DNA of 64,000 nucleotides from Acinetobacter nectaris CIP 110549 (lineage in GTDB: Bacteria; Pseudomonadota; Gammaproteobacteria; Pseudomonadales; Moraxellaceae), in the NCBI RefSeq assembly GCF_000488215.1, contig NZ_KI530712.1:295736-359735 (forward strand), given 5' to 3'. The translations under genes were made by a program, and so were the position numbers. The notes under the pieces are model-generated. The model was not told the DNA's origin. It did no database searches and saw only the letters and a program-made list of their open reading frames with translations. The first letter of the stretch is position 1; each line of letters starts with the position of its first letter. Positions 38,294-46,663 of the stretch are shown one piece after another.

Positions 38294-39394
38294 TTATGAC
38301 TCCCAAGGTAAATATAAACTAAAGGTTGTTTTTCCAACAGTAGATTGGCAGTCAATCATGCCGTTATGTTGGTGCATAATGTTTTGTGCAATGCTAAGGC
38401 CAAGACCTGTGCCATTGGCTCTTTTGGTTACAAGTGGATAAAAAACGGATTCTAAAATATCTTCAGGAATACCTGGACCATTATCTTCAATATCTATACG
38501 TACGGCTGATCGGTGTAAAACACTATTAATAGTGACTAATCTTTGTATACGTGTTCTAAATATTAGGGTTGGAGTTGTTTCTTGATCTTGAAAAAAGTTT
38601 TTATTTTCTAAAATTGCTTGTACAGCATTAATACTGACATTGAGCATGACTTGAATGAGCTGGTCACGATCTGCTTTTATACTTGGTAGAGACAGGTCAT
38701 AATCACGAACAATTTTTACTTTCTTTTTGGTTTGATTACTTACAAGTGAGCGTACTCTTTCAAGAGGTTCATGAATATTGACATCAACATAGCTTGGTAG
38801 CTGTCTTGAACCAAGCATAGTGTCGGCAAGGACTCTTAATCTATCTACTTCACTAATAATAATGTCGGTAAATTCATTGTATTTTTTATCGTTTAAGCTG
38901 CGAGCTAGGAGTTGGGTTGCACCTCTTATTCCACCCAGTGGGTTCTTAATTTCATGTGCAACACCACGAATGAGTTGTCGTGTAACTTGATGCTGTTGGA
39001 TGAGGTTTTCATCTTTTGTAATTTTTAGCATTCGCTCAATTGGCGTAAGCTCAATAATTAAAAATGGTTCAGTATTTTTAGAGGGTTGGACTTGAGAGAC
39101 AGAATAGTCCACATGTATATCATTGAAGTTTACATTTATGATCGCTTCTCTACGTGTGTATGCTTGTCCTTGTGAGAGTGTTTTCTTTAAAGCGTCTTTG
39201 GTATTAAATATATCGTTCGGTGTTTCTAAAAGTTGTAGAGCAGACATTCCTGATGCGCGTAATAGACTAATATCAAACAATGCTTCGCATGAAGAGTTTA
39301 AGTAAAATATATTGAGATTATCATCAACAAGTAATACGGCTGTTGTGAGGCTATCTACAAGCAATCGGTAGTCAATAACCGGCGTACAGTTCAT
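38294..39394 (-). CDS. ntrB: Nitrogen regulation sensor kinase NtrB (NR-II)
   Basis: 366 residues, cytoplasmic. An N-terminal PAS domain spans about residues 1-110 (AVLLVDDNLNIFYLNSSCEALF). The H-box GVAHEIKNPLGGIRGATQLL carries the phosphorylated His near residue 145. The ATPase domain has N-box INAVQAILENK, G1 DIEDNGPGIPE and G2 GTGLGLSIAQNI. It phosphorylates or dephosphorylates NtrC under control of PII. An AGGA box precedes the ATG. The 5' region carries a sigma-54 promoter and NtrC enhancer described separately. Confidence 0.95.
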   Translation of the reverse strand: MNCTPVIDYRLLVDSLTTAVLLVDDNLNIFYLNSSCEALFDISLLRASGMSALQLLETPNDIFNTKDALKKTLSQGQAYTRREAIINVNFNDIHVDYSVSQVQPSKNTEPFLIIELTPIERMLKITKDENLIQQHQVTRQLIRGVAHEIKNPLGGIRGATQLLARSLNDKKYNEFTDIIISEVDRLRVLADTMLGSRQLPSYVDVNIHEPLERVRSLVSNQTKKKVKIVRDYDLSLPSIKADRDQLIQVMLNVSINAVQAILENKNFFQDQETTPTLIFRTRIQRLVTINSVLHRSAVRIDIEDNGPGIPEDILESVFYPLVTKRANGTGLGLSIAQNIMHQHNGMIDCQSTVGKTTFSLYLPWES

Positions 39395-39492
39395 GTTTAA
39401 TAATCCTGATTATAAATGGTGCGTATTACGATGTAGGTTTACTTTTATCCCTATTATGGAACACTAAACAACTGATTTTGTGCATATGTTAA

Positions 39493-39509
39493 TGCAATAT
39501 CTAAGCCAA
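39493..39509 (-). promoter_or_regulatory. Sigma-54 promoter of ntrBC
   Basis: On the - strand the sequence is TTGGC-TTAGATA-TTGCA. This has the invariant GG and GC separated by exactly ten bases and matches TTGGCAC-N5-TTGCA at both the -24 and -12 blocks except for the AC. Transcription would begin near 39481, leaving an 87-base leader before ntrB. Having an NtrC-type site about 140 bp upstream strengthens the call. Confidence 0.72.
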
Positions 39510-39611
39510 CTTTTATTGGAGGCTGAAAATGATTTTTTGGTGCAATGATGAAGATGAATAAGAGGTATTTAGTGCATATATCTAATTAGTTTAACTTTTA
39601 TTATCTTACTA

Positions 39612-39628
39612 TGCACAATAGTAGTGCA
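39612..39628. promoter_or_regulatory. NtrC-binding site (enhancer)
   Basis: TGCAC-AATAGTA-GTGCA is a perfect TGCAC-N7-GTGCA dyad, the same core and spacing as the strong NtrC sites of enterobacterial glnA. It is centred about 139 bp upstream of the start predicted from the sigma-54 element, a normal enhancer distance. Confidence 0.75.
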
Positions 39629-39751
39629 CTATGTTTTTTTGTACAAAACTTCGTAATATTTTAGTGCATTTTAAAATCTATAGTTTTTAAACCTATGCTT
39701 ATGGCATGAAAAGTCATACAATACGTGCATTCTAGTGGAGTGCAGAGTTTC

Positions 39752-41095
39752 ATGAAGTCCCCCAAAGTCGGTTTTGTTTCTTTAGGTTGTCCTAAGGCAT
39801 TGGTAGATTCTGAGCGTATTTTAACCCAGTTGCGTACTGAAGGTTATCAAGTAGCATCAGATTATGATGGTGCTGATTTAGTTGTTGTTAATACTTGTGG
39901 TTTTATTGAGTCGGCAGTACAAGAATCATTAGATGCGATTGGCGAAGCCATGAGTGAAAATGGTCGAGTAATTGTTACAGGATGCTTAGGTAAAGATGAA
40001 GATAAAATTCGTCAGATGCATCCAAATGTACTCAAAGTAACAGGCGCAGCAGCTTATCAGGATGTAATGGAAGCTGTACATGAATATGTTCCTGCACCAC
40101 CAAAACATAATCCTTTCATTGACCTTGTTCCAGAGCAAGGTATTCGTCTAACACCTAAGCATTATGCATACCTTAAAATATCTGAAGGATGTAACCATCG
40201 CTGTACGTTCTGTATTATTCCAAGCATGCGTGGCGACTTGGTTTCTAGACCAGTAGGTTCTGTCTTAGAAGAAGCAGCAGCTTTAAAGCGCTCAGGTGTG
40301 AAAGAAGTTCTCGTAATTTCGCAAGATACATCTGCTTATGGTGTAGATACAAAATATAAGCTTGATTTTTGGAACGGCCAACCGCTTAAAACTAAATTTT
40401 ATGATATGTGTGAGGCCTTAGGTCAGCTTGGAATTTGGGTAAGACTACATTATGTTTATCCATACCCACATGTCGATGCTGTAATTGACTTAATGGCAGC
40501 AGGTAAAATCCTTCCATATCTTGATATTCCTTTCCAGCATGCAAGTCCGCGTATATTAAAGCTAATGAAGCGTCCTGCTCATAGTGAAAATACGTTAGAG
40601 CGTTTAAAAGTATGGCGTGAAAAGTGCCCTAATCTTGTTATTCGTTCAACATTTGTTGTGGGTTTCCCTGGTGAAACAGAAGAAGACTTCCAAATACTCC
40701 TAGACTGGTTGAAAGTGGCTCAGTTAGATCGTGTTGGTTGCTTTACATATTCACCTGTAGAAGGCGCGACTGCAAATGATTTGCCAGATCATGTACCTGA
40801 AGAAGTAAAACAAGATCGCTATGAGCGTTTCATGCAGGTTCAGCAAGAAATTTCAGCAGCAAAACTACAACAACGCGTTGGTCAGCATATGACGGTGTTG
40901 GTCGATAGTTTAGAAGAAGATTATCCTGTTGCTGTCGCACGTTCATATGCAGATGCACCAGAAATTGATGGTAATGTTTTTGTCGAAGATATAGATAAAA
41001 GCCAAGTAAAAGTTGGCGATTGGCTTAAAGTCGAAATTACAGCAGCAGATGAATATGATTTATTTGCAAAGCTAATTGAGATTGAAAAGAACTAA
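39752..41095 (+). CDS. rimO: Ribosomal protein uS12 methylthiotransferase
   Basis: 447 residues from the ATG at 39752 (GGAG upstream at a rather long spacing); a GTG at 39725 has no ribosome-binding site. It is a radical-SAM enzyme that methylthiolates an aspartate of ribosomal protein S12. The N-terminal UPF0004 domain has [18 protein letters not shown] and VTGCLG with three cluster Cys. The SAM-cluster CNHRCTFC is near residue 147, and a TRAM domain ends the protein. It lies 27 bp before pyrH, so it may head the long envelope cluster here. Confidence 0.95.
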   Translation: MKSPKVGFVSLGCPKALVDSERILTQLRTEGYQVASDYDGADLVVVNTCGFIESAVQESLDAIGEAMSENGRVIVTGCLGKDEDKIRQMHPNVLKVTGAAAYQDVMEAVHEYVPAPPKHNPFIDLVPEQGIRLTPKHYAYLKISEGCNHRCTFCIIPSMRGDLVSRPVGSVLEEAAALKRSGVKEVLVISQDTSAYGVDTKYKLDFWNGQPLKTKFYDMCEALGQLGIWVRLHYVYPYPHVDAVIDLMAAGKILPYLDIPFQHASPRILKLMKRPAHSENTLERLKVWREKCPNLVIRSTFVVGFPGETEEDFQILLDWLKVAQLDRVGCFTYSPVEGATANDLPDHVPEEVKQDRYERFMQVQQEISAAKLQQRVGQHMTVLVDSLEEDYPVAVARSYADAPEIDGNVFVEDIDKSQVKVGDWLKVEITAADEYDLFAKLIEIEKN

Positions 41096-41122
41096 TACAA
41101 AATTTATGAGTTTGGGAGAAGT

Positions 41123-41854
41123 ATGATGGCAGATACAAATAGTCCGCGTTATTCGCGAATCTTATTAAAACTTTCAGGTGAAGCATTGTCAGGCAATCGT
41201 GATATGGGGATTGATGCTCAAGTGCTCGATCAAATGTCACTCTCGATTGCACACTTAGTGGGTCTAGGTGTTCAAGTTGGTATCGTAGTTGGTGGTGGAA
41301 ACTTATATCGTGGTAGCCAATTACAAAAAGATGGGCTTGTTGGACGTGTAACAGGCGATCAAATGGGTATGTTGGCAACTGTAATGAATGGTTTAGCATT
41401 AAGAGATGCACTTGTTCGCCGTAATATTAAGACACGCTTAATGTCTGCGTTGTCTATTGGTACAGTTGTTGAGCCATACTCAAGCCGTGATGCGATTCGT
41501 CACCTAAATAATGGTGAAGTCTGTGTGTTTGTTGCAGGAACGGGGAATCCTTTCTTTACAACTGATACAGCAGCATGTCTTCGTGGTATTGAAATTGAAG
41601 CCAATCTGATTTTAAAAGCGACAAAAGTAGATGGCGTATATAACAAAGATCCAAGTAAGTATGATGATGCTGTGAAGTATGATCATCTTACTTTTGACCA
41701 AGTACTTGATGAAAAGCTTGGTGTAATGGATTTAACTGCAATTTGCTTATGCCGTGACCATAGTGCACAACTACATGTATTTGATATGAATAAGTCAGGT
41801 GCACTACTTTCGGTTGTTATGGGTGAAAAAGAGGGTACTCACGTTACTAAATAA
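41123..41854 (+). CDS. pyrH: Uridylate kinase
   Basis: 243 residues; two adjacent ATG codons (41123, 41126) follow a GGGAG box. It phosphorylates UMP to UDP, feeding nucleotide and sugar-nucleotide synthesis. [13 protein letters not shown] opens the amino-acid-kinase fold, with [30 protein letters not shown] (read in parts), [13 protein letters not shown] and VYNKDP following. Its position before frr is conserved across bacteria; tsf and rpsB, usual neighbours in E. coli, are replaced here by rimO. Confidence 0.97.
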   Translation: MMADTNSPRYSRILLKLSGEALSGNRDMGIDAQVLDQMSLSIAHLVGLGVQVGIVVGGGNLYRGSQLQKDGLVGRVTGDQMGMLATVMNGLALRDALVRRNIKTRLMSALSIGTVVEPYSSRDAIRHLNNGEVCVFVAGTGNPFFTTDTAACLRGIEIEANLILKATKVDGVYNKDPSKYDDAVKYDHLTFDQVLDEKLGVMDLTAICLCRDHSAQLHVFDMNKSGALLSVVMGEKEGTHVTK

Positions 41855-41929
41855 TGTACGTGGGGCAGAAAGCTCTTTATACTAATACCAATTTTAGTTT
41901 TATATTTTGAATAGTTTAAGGAAGATCAT

Positions 41930-42484
41930 ATGATTAACGATCTTAAAAAAGACAGCGAACAACGTATGCAAAAGTCTATTGAGGCTTTGGAGCAAGGCTT
42001 TGCTAAAGTACGCACAGGTCGCGCACATCCATCTATTTTAAATAGTGTAATGGTATCTTACTATGGTTCGGATGTTCCATTAAACCAAGTTGCTAACGTC
42101 GTTGCTGAAGATTCGCGTACATTATTGGTACAGCCTTTTGAGCGTCAAATGGTATCTACAATTGATAAAGCGATTCGTGAAAGCGATCTTGGCTTAAACC
42201 CAATTACAGCAGATGCTATTCGTGTGCCGTTACCAGCGCTTACTGAAGAAACACGCCGTGATATGCAAAAAGTTGCACGTGGAGAAGCTGAAGGTGCAAA
42301 AGTTGCGATACGTAATATTCGTCGTGATGTACTTAGTGATGTAAAAGCATTATTGAAAGAAAAAGAAATTTCTGAAGATGATGAACGTCGTGCAAGTGAT
42401 GATATTCAAAAAATCACAGATAAATATGTTGCTGAAGTTGATAAGCGCCTAGCAGATAAAGAAGCTGAATTATTGAAGGTTTAA
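41930..42484 (+). CDS. frr: Ribosome recycling factor
   Basis: 184 residues, the standard length. With EF-G it splits the post-termination ribosome. The N-terminus [20 protein letters not shown] and [10 protein letters not shown], then the [10 protein letters not shown] and RTLLVQPF strands of the hinge domain, and the long C-terminal helices ([21 protein letters not shown]) are all typical. It lies 75 bp after pyrH and 3 bp before uppS. Confidence 0.97.
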   Translation: MINDLKKDSEQRMQKSIEALEQGFAKVRTGRAHPSILNSVMVSYYGSDVPLNQVANVVAEDSRTLLVQPFERQMVSTIDKAIRESDLGLNPITADAIRVPLPALTEETRRDMQKVARGEAEGAKVAIRNIRRDVLSDVKALLKEKEISEDDERRASDDIQKITDKYVAEVDKRLADKEAELLKV

Positions 42485-42487
42485 TGA

Positions 42488-43237
42488 ATGACAACGCTTG
42501 AAGACATTCATTTACCTCAACATGTTGCCATCATTATGGATGGCAACAATCGTTTTGCTAAAAAAAATCATTTACCTAAAGGCGATGGCCATAAAGAAGG
42601 TAAAACAATTTTAGATCCAATTGTTGAATATTGTCGTAAAGTTGGTGTTCAAGCGCTCACGGTTTTTGCCTTTTCAAGTGAAAACTGGAAAAGACCTCAA
42701 GCTGAAGTTGATTTGCTTATGTTTCTGCTTGAGCAAACCATTCATGAGCAAATTCCTCGAATGATTAAATTTGAGATTTCTTTGCGTTTTATTGGTGATC
42801 GTTCATGTTTGTCACCACACTTACAAGCACTATTTGCAGAAGCTGAAGAAAGAACAGCACATTTTACTAAAATGACCTTATCCATTGCCATTAGTTATGG
42901 TGGTCATTGGGATATTGCAGACAGTGCTAAAAGAATAGCGCAAGATGTTCTGAATAAAAAAGTGAGTGTCGATCAAATTGATGCTGATTTATTTGGTCAG
43001 TATATTTCTTTGGGAAATTTACCACCTGTTGACTTATTAATTCGAACAGGCGGAGATTATCGTATTTCTAATTTCTTACTCTGGCAGTTGGCTTATGCCG
43101 AATTGTATTTTACAAAGGTATTATGGCCAGAGTTTACTGTTCAAGAGTTACAAAAAGCCTTTGATGTGTTTTCGGAGAGAGAGCGTAGATTTGGTAAAAC
43201 TTCTGAACAAATCCAACAAGATAAAATTGAGAATTAA
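42488..43237 (+). CDS. uppS: Undecaprenyl diphosphate synthase
   Basis: 249 residues. It adds isoprene units in cis to farnesyl diphosphate, making the C55 carrier for peptidoglycan and polysaccharides. The first motif reads MDGNNRFAKK where most family members have MDGNGRWAKK, and RTGGDYRISNFLLWQ has Asp where E. coli has Glu. The catalytic Asp, FSSENWKRP and YAELYFTKVLWPEF are intact. To my memory other Acinetobacter proteins share the Asn, so it is likely a lineage trait and not damage. Three bases separate it from frr and three from cdsA. Confidence 0.95.
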   Translation: MTTLEDIHLPQHVAIIMDGNNRFAKKNHLPKGDGHKEGKTILDPIVEYCRKVGVQALTVFAFSSENWKRPQAEVDLLMFLLEQTIHEQIPRMIKFEISLRFIGDRSCLSPHLQALFAEAEERTAHFTKMTLSIAISYGGHWDIADSAKRIAQDVLNKKVSVDQIDADLFGQYISLGNLPPVDLLIRTGGDYRISNFLLWQLAYAELYFTKVLWPEFTVQELQKAFDVFSERERRFGKTSEQIQQDKIEN

Positions 43238-43240
43238 TTC

Positions 43241-44065
43241 ATGTTTGAGCGGATAAAAACCGCATTGGTCTTGGTTGCTGTTGTTTTGAGTTGTATGTTT
43301 GCAACCTCATCCCATTATCCGATGCTTGCTTTAATGTTAATTGCGGCAGCAGTTGGTGGGTATGAATGGTGTAAGTTTATGCCTAAGCATCAGCAACAAG
43401 GCACTTCTATTTTTACCTACTGTTATGCAGTTGGTATGTTGCTTATAGCAGGTGTAACGCTTTATTTTAGAGATATTGCTTTTCTCTTATGGTGTGTTGC
43501 AATTTGTATTTGGCTATTAAGCATTTATTGTATAAAAAATTATCCTAAATTTGATGGCTGGTATAATAAAGGGCTAAATGCCGTTGGCTTCGTACTTATT
43601 TGTGCTGCAGTAACATCGATTTACTATGTCTGGTTGAATTCCCCTTGGTGGTTAATGTATTTGTTCCTTCTTGTCTGGGGAGCAGATAGTGGTGCATATT
43701 TTGTAGGTCGTAAACTTGGGCGACGTAAAATGGTACCTAATGTTAGCCCAAATAAATCAATTGAAGGGCTTATTGGTGGAATCTGTACCTCAGTCGTTAT
43801 TGTAATGGTTGTTCAATTGCATTATCTGCATTTAAGTTTACGAGATCATATCCTCTTTCTTTTACTTTCAGTGATTACGGTACTGGGCTCTGTGTTAGGT
43901 GATCTATTTGAGTCAATGATAAAACGCCGTGTTGGTGTAAAAGATTCTGGAACAATTTTACCAGGCCATGGCGGTGTTTTAGATCGTATAGACTCACTAT
44001 TGGCTGCAGCACCTATTTTTGCAGCAGGCGTGTATTTATTAAAGCTTATTGGGGTTGATTTGTAA
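43241..44065 (+). CDS. cdsA: Phosphatidate cytidylyltransferase
   Basis: 274 residues with about eight membrane helices. It makes CDP-diacylglycerol, the branch point of phospholipid synthesis, in the inner membrane. The signature at the C-terminal side, KRRVGVKDSGTILPGHGGVLDRIDS (read in parts), contains the paired Asp residues that bind metal. WGADSGAYFVGRKLGRRK is also typical. The stop overlaps the dxr start by one base (TAATG). Confidence 0.96.
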   Translation: MFERIKTALVLVAVVLSCMFATSSHYPMLALMLIAAAVGGYEWCKFMPKHQQQGTSIFTYCYAVGMLLIAGVTLYFRDIAFLLWCVAICIWLLSIYCIKNYPKFDGWYNKGLNAVGFVLICAAVTSIYYVWLNSPWWLMYLFLLVWGADSGAYFVGRKLGRRKMVPNVSPNKSIEGLIGGICTSVVIVMVVQLHYLHLSLRDHILFLLLSVITVLGSVLGDLFESMIKRRVGVKDSGTILPGHGGVLDRIDSLLAAAPIFAAGVYLLKLIGVDL

Positions 44066-45264
44066 TGAAGCAATCAGTTTGTATATTAGGTGCAACAGGT
44101 TCTATTGGTCAGAGTACATTAAAAGTTCTTGAGAAGAACTCAAATAAATATAGTATTTTTGCAGTCACTGCATATAGCCGTATGCATGATTTAGTCGATA
44201 TATGTAAGAAATTTCTGCCTAAAATTGCTGTTGTACCTGAAGAAAAAAAAGATGAGCTATATCAACTATTAAAACTTAATCGTTTAGAAACAATAGAAAT
44301 TCTTACAGATGAAGATGGCTTAACCACCGTAGCCTCACATAACGATGTAGATGTTGTTATGGCTGCTATAGTAGGTGCTGCAGGTTTAATACCAACACTT
44401 GCAGCAGTAAAAGCAGGGAAGCGTGTTCTTTTGGCCAATAAAGAGGCGTTGGTAATGTCTGGTGACATTATGATGCAAGAAGCGAAAAAGAATAGTGCAC
44501 TCTTGCTGCCAGTAGATTCTGAGCATAATGCAATTTTTCAGTGCTTACCTGAAAATTATATGAGTGTTGAAAATAATAATAATGAGCCTAAGTTGGGCAT
44601 ATCACGTGTTTTGTTAACAGCCTCAGGTGGACCATTTTTAAATACGCCCCTTGCTGAATTGGCAACAGTTACTCCAAGTCAGGCCTGTAAACATCCTAAT
44701 TGGTCTATGGGACAGAAAGTCTCTATAGATTCAGCAACCCTAATGAATAAAGGCCTAGAGTTAATAGAGGCATGTCATTTATTTGCAATTTCAGAACGGT
44801 TTGTTACAGTGGTTGTGCATCCACAAAGTATTATTCACTCTATGGTGCAATATATTGATGGCTCTACCATTGCACAAATGGGAAACCCTGATATGTGCAC
44901 ACCAATTGCGCATGCCTTGGCATGGCCTAAGCGAATAGATGCAGGTGTTTCAGCTTTAGATTTGTTTGTAAATAATAAACTAGACTTTCAAGCACCCGAT
45001 ACTAAAAAATTTCCAGCATTAAGACTTGCGCGTGAGTCTATGCAGGCAGGTGGTTTAGCACCTGCAATATTAAATGCAGCGAATGAAATTGCAGTAGATG
45101 CATTTTTAAAAGATAAGATTAGTTTTACAAATATTTCGAACGTGGTAGAAGAAACACTCAATTCGTTAGAAAATGCTCAAGCGAATTCATTAGAAGTTAT
45201 TTTAGATACAGATCAGTGTGCACGTAATATTGCACAAACGTATGTTACAAAAATGGGAAAATAA
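44065..45264 (+). CDS. dxr: 1-deoxy-D-xylulose 5-phosphate reductoisomerase
   Basis: 399 residues. It converts DXP to MEP with NADPH in the non-mevalonate isoprenoid pathway, which supplies the substrate of UppS. The NADPH-binding GATGSIGQSTL is at residues 7-17, followed by LLANKEALVMSG, PVDSEHNAIFQ, LTASGGPF, ATLMNKGLELIEACHLF and VHPQSIIHS. An insertion of a few residues (VENNNNEPKLG) lies before LLTASGG. Overlaps cdsA by one base; rseP follows after 3 bp. Confidence 0.97.
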   Translation: MKQSVCILGATGSIGQSTLKVLEKNSNKYSIFAVTAYSRMHDLVDICKKFLPKIAVVPEEKKDELYQLLKLNRLETIEILTDEDGLTTVASHNDVDVVMAAIVGAAGLIPTLAAVKAGKRVLLANKEALVMSGDIMMQEAKKNSALLLPVDSEHNAIFQCLPENYMSVENNNNEPKLGISRVLLTASGGPFLNTPLAELATVTPSQACKHPNWSMGQKVSIDSATLMNKGLELIEACHLFAISERFVTVVVHPQSIIHSMVQYIDGSTIAQMGNPDMCTPIAHALAWPKRIDAGVSALDLFVNNKLDFQAPDTKKFPALRLARESMQAGGLAPAILNAANEIAVDAFLKDKISFTNISNVVEETLNSLENAQANSLEVILDTDQCARNIAQTYVTKMGK

Positions 45265-45267
45265 GTA

Positions 45268-46623
45268 GTGAATGTGGTTTTTATTGTTTTAGCAGCAATT
45301 TTTCTTTTAGGGCCACTCATTGCAATTCATGAATTTGGTCATTATTGGGTGGCTAGGCGCCTAGGCGTTAAAGTTTTGGTGTACTCAATTGGTTTTGGGC
45401 CAACATTATTTAAGTGGACATCAAAAAAAACTAAAATTGAATACAAGTTGTCTGCACTTCCTCTAGGTGGCTATGTAAAAATGCTAGATGAAAGGGAAGG
45501 ACAAGTCCCTACTGAAGATTTGCCATATGCATTTAATAGGCAGTCTCCTTGGAAGCGTATAGCGATTGTTGCAGCTGGCCCCATCATTAATCTACTTTTT
45601 GCAATTCTACTGTTTTGGCTATTGTTTTTACCCACACAAGAACAACTTAATACTAAAATAGGTAAAGTGCTTCCAAATACACCTGCTGCTGAAGTGGGTT
45701 TGAATGTTGGCGATCAGGTTATATCTGTAGATAGAACAGCAGTATCAACATGGGAAGGGTTAAACTTTGCACTTGTACGTCGTGCAGGTGAAAGTGGAAC
45801 AATACAAGTTCAAGCTGAGCATAATGGTACGTTGAAGTTATATAACTTACCTATTTCACACTTTCTACAGAATCAATCTGTATCATCTATAGAAACCTTA
45901 GGTTTTCTACCATATAGACCAAAAATAGACCCTGTTGTTTCTCAGCTGAGTGAAGGTGGAGCTGCTGCACTTCAAGGAATGCAGGTAAATGATCGTATAG
46001 TATCTATTAATCATGTGCTTACACCTGATTGGTTTGATGTGGTTGATATCGTTCAAAAATCCCCTGAAAAGCTATTGGATATTCAAGTTTTGCGTCAGGG
46101 TAAGCTGCTTAATTTGCAGGTTATGCCTCAAGGCAAAAGAGATGATATGGGTAATGTTATTGGTATGCTTGGTGTGCAAAGTCATATGGGGAAATTAACA
46201 ATTCCTGATGATTACAAGCAGGTTATAAAATACACACCTGTGCAGGCATTTACGAAAGCAGTAAATAAAACGACAGAAATATCAGGCATGATGCTTAACT
46301 CTGTTGTAAAAATGATTCGTGGTTTAATTGGCCTAGAAAACTTGTCTGGCCCGATTACAATTGCTAAGGTAGCAGGGCAAAGTGCTGAAATGGGGTGGCA
46401 AACATTTATCTCATTTATGGCGTTGATGAGTGTTAGTTTAGGTATTTTAAATTTATTACCTATACCAATGCTTGATGGCGGGCATTTAGTTTATTATTTT
46501 ATAGAAGCAATTAGAGGCAAACCTGTTTCAGAACAAGTACAGTTAATCGGTCTTAAAATCGGTATGGTGTTGCTTGGTAGCATGATGATCCTTGCTTTAT
46601 TTAATGATTTTATGCGTTTATAA
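45268..46623 (+). CDS. rseP: Intramembrane zinc protease RseP
   Basis: 451 residues from a GTG start three bases after dxr. The site-2 protease motif HEFGH is near residue 22 in the first membrane helix. Two PDZ domains occupy the middle (LPNTPAAEVGLNVGDQVISVD and GAAALQGMQVNDRIVSIN), and the second catalytic motif is LLPIPMLDGGHLVYY near residue 390. In enteric bacteria it cleaves the anti-sigma factor RseA and clears signal peptides; its Acinetobacter substrates are less certain. Confidence 0.96.
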   Translation: MNVVFIVLAAIFLLGPLIAIHEFGHYWVARRLGVKVLVYSIGFGPTLFKWTSKKTKIEYKLSALPLGGYVKMLDEREGQVPTEDLPYAFNRQSPWKRIAIVAAGPIINLLFAILLFWLLFLPTQEQLNTKIGKVLPNTPAAEVGLNVGDQVISVDRTAVSTWEGLNFALVRRAGESGTIQVQAEHNGTLKLYNLPISHFLQNQSVSSIETLGFLPYRPKIDPVVSQLSEGGAAALQGMQVNDRIVSINHVLTPDWFDVVDIVQKSPEKLLDIQVLRQGKLLNLQVMPQGKRDDMGNVIGMLGVQSHMGKLTIPDDYKQVIKYTPVQAFTKAVNKTTEISGMMLNSVVKMIRGLIGLENLSGPITIAKVAGQSAEMGWQTFISFMALMSVSLGILNLLPIPMLDGGHLVYYFIEAIRGKPVSEQVQLIGLKIGMVLLGSMMILALFNDFMRL

Positions 46624-46663
46624 CAGGATTAACAAATATTCAACTTAGTGGAAAAAAATAGGC

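Larger units (their letters stand above)
39395..39751. other. Divergent intergenic region ntrB/rimO
   Basis: 357 bp without a credible gene. On the - strand it holds the sigma-54 promoter and NtrC site for ntrBC. GTGCA or TGCAC half-sites recur (39540, 39572, 39612, 39624, 39664), more often than in neighbouring gaps. The rimO promoter should lie at the right end, but I cannot fix its elements. Confidence 0.6.

Noticed and set aside
38356..38418. NtrC extended N-terminus inside ntrB
   Set aside because: The frame is open upstream of 38292, but NtrC proteins start at the receiver domain and the ATG at 38292 lies just after the ntrB stop.
39725..39751. Upstream GTG start for rimO
   Set aside because: No ribosome-binding site precedes it and the extra nine residues do not look like the family N-terminus; the ATG at 39752 fits better.
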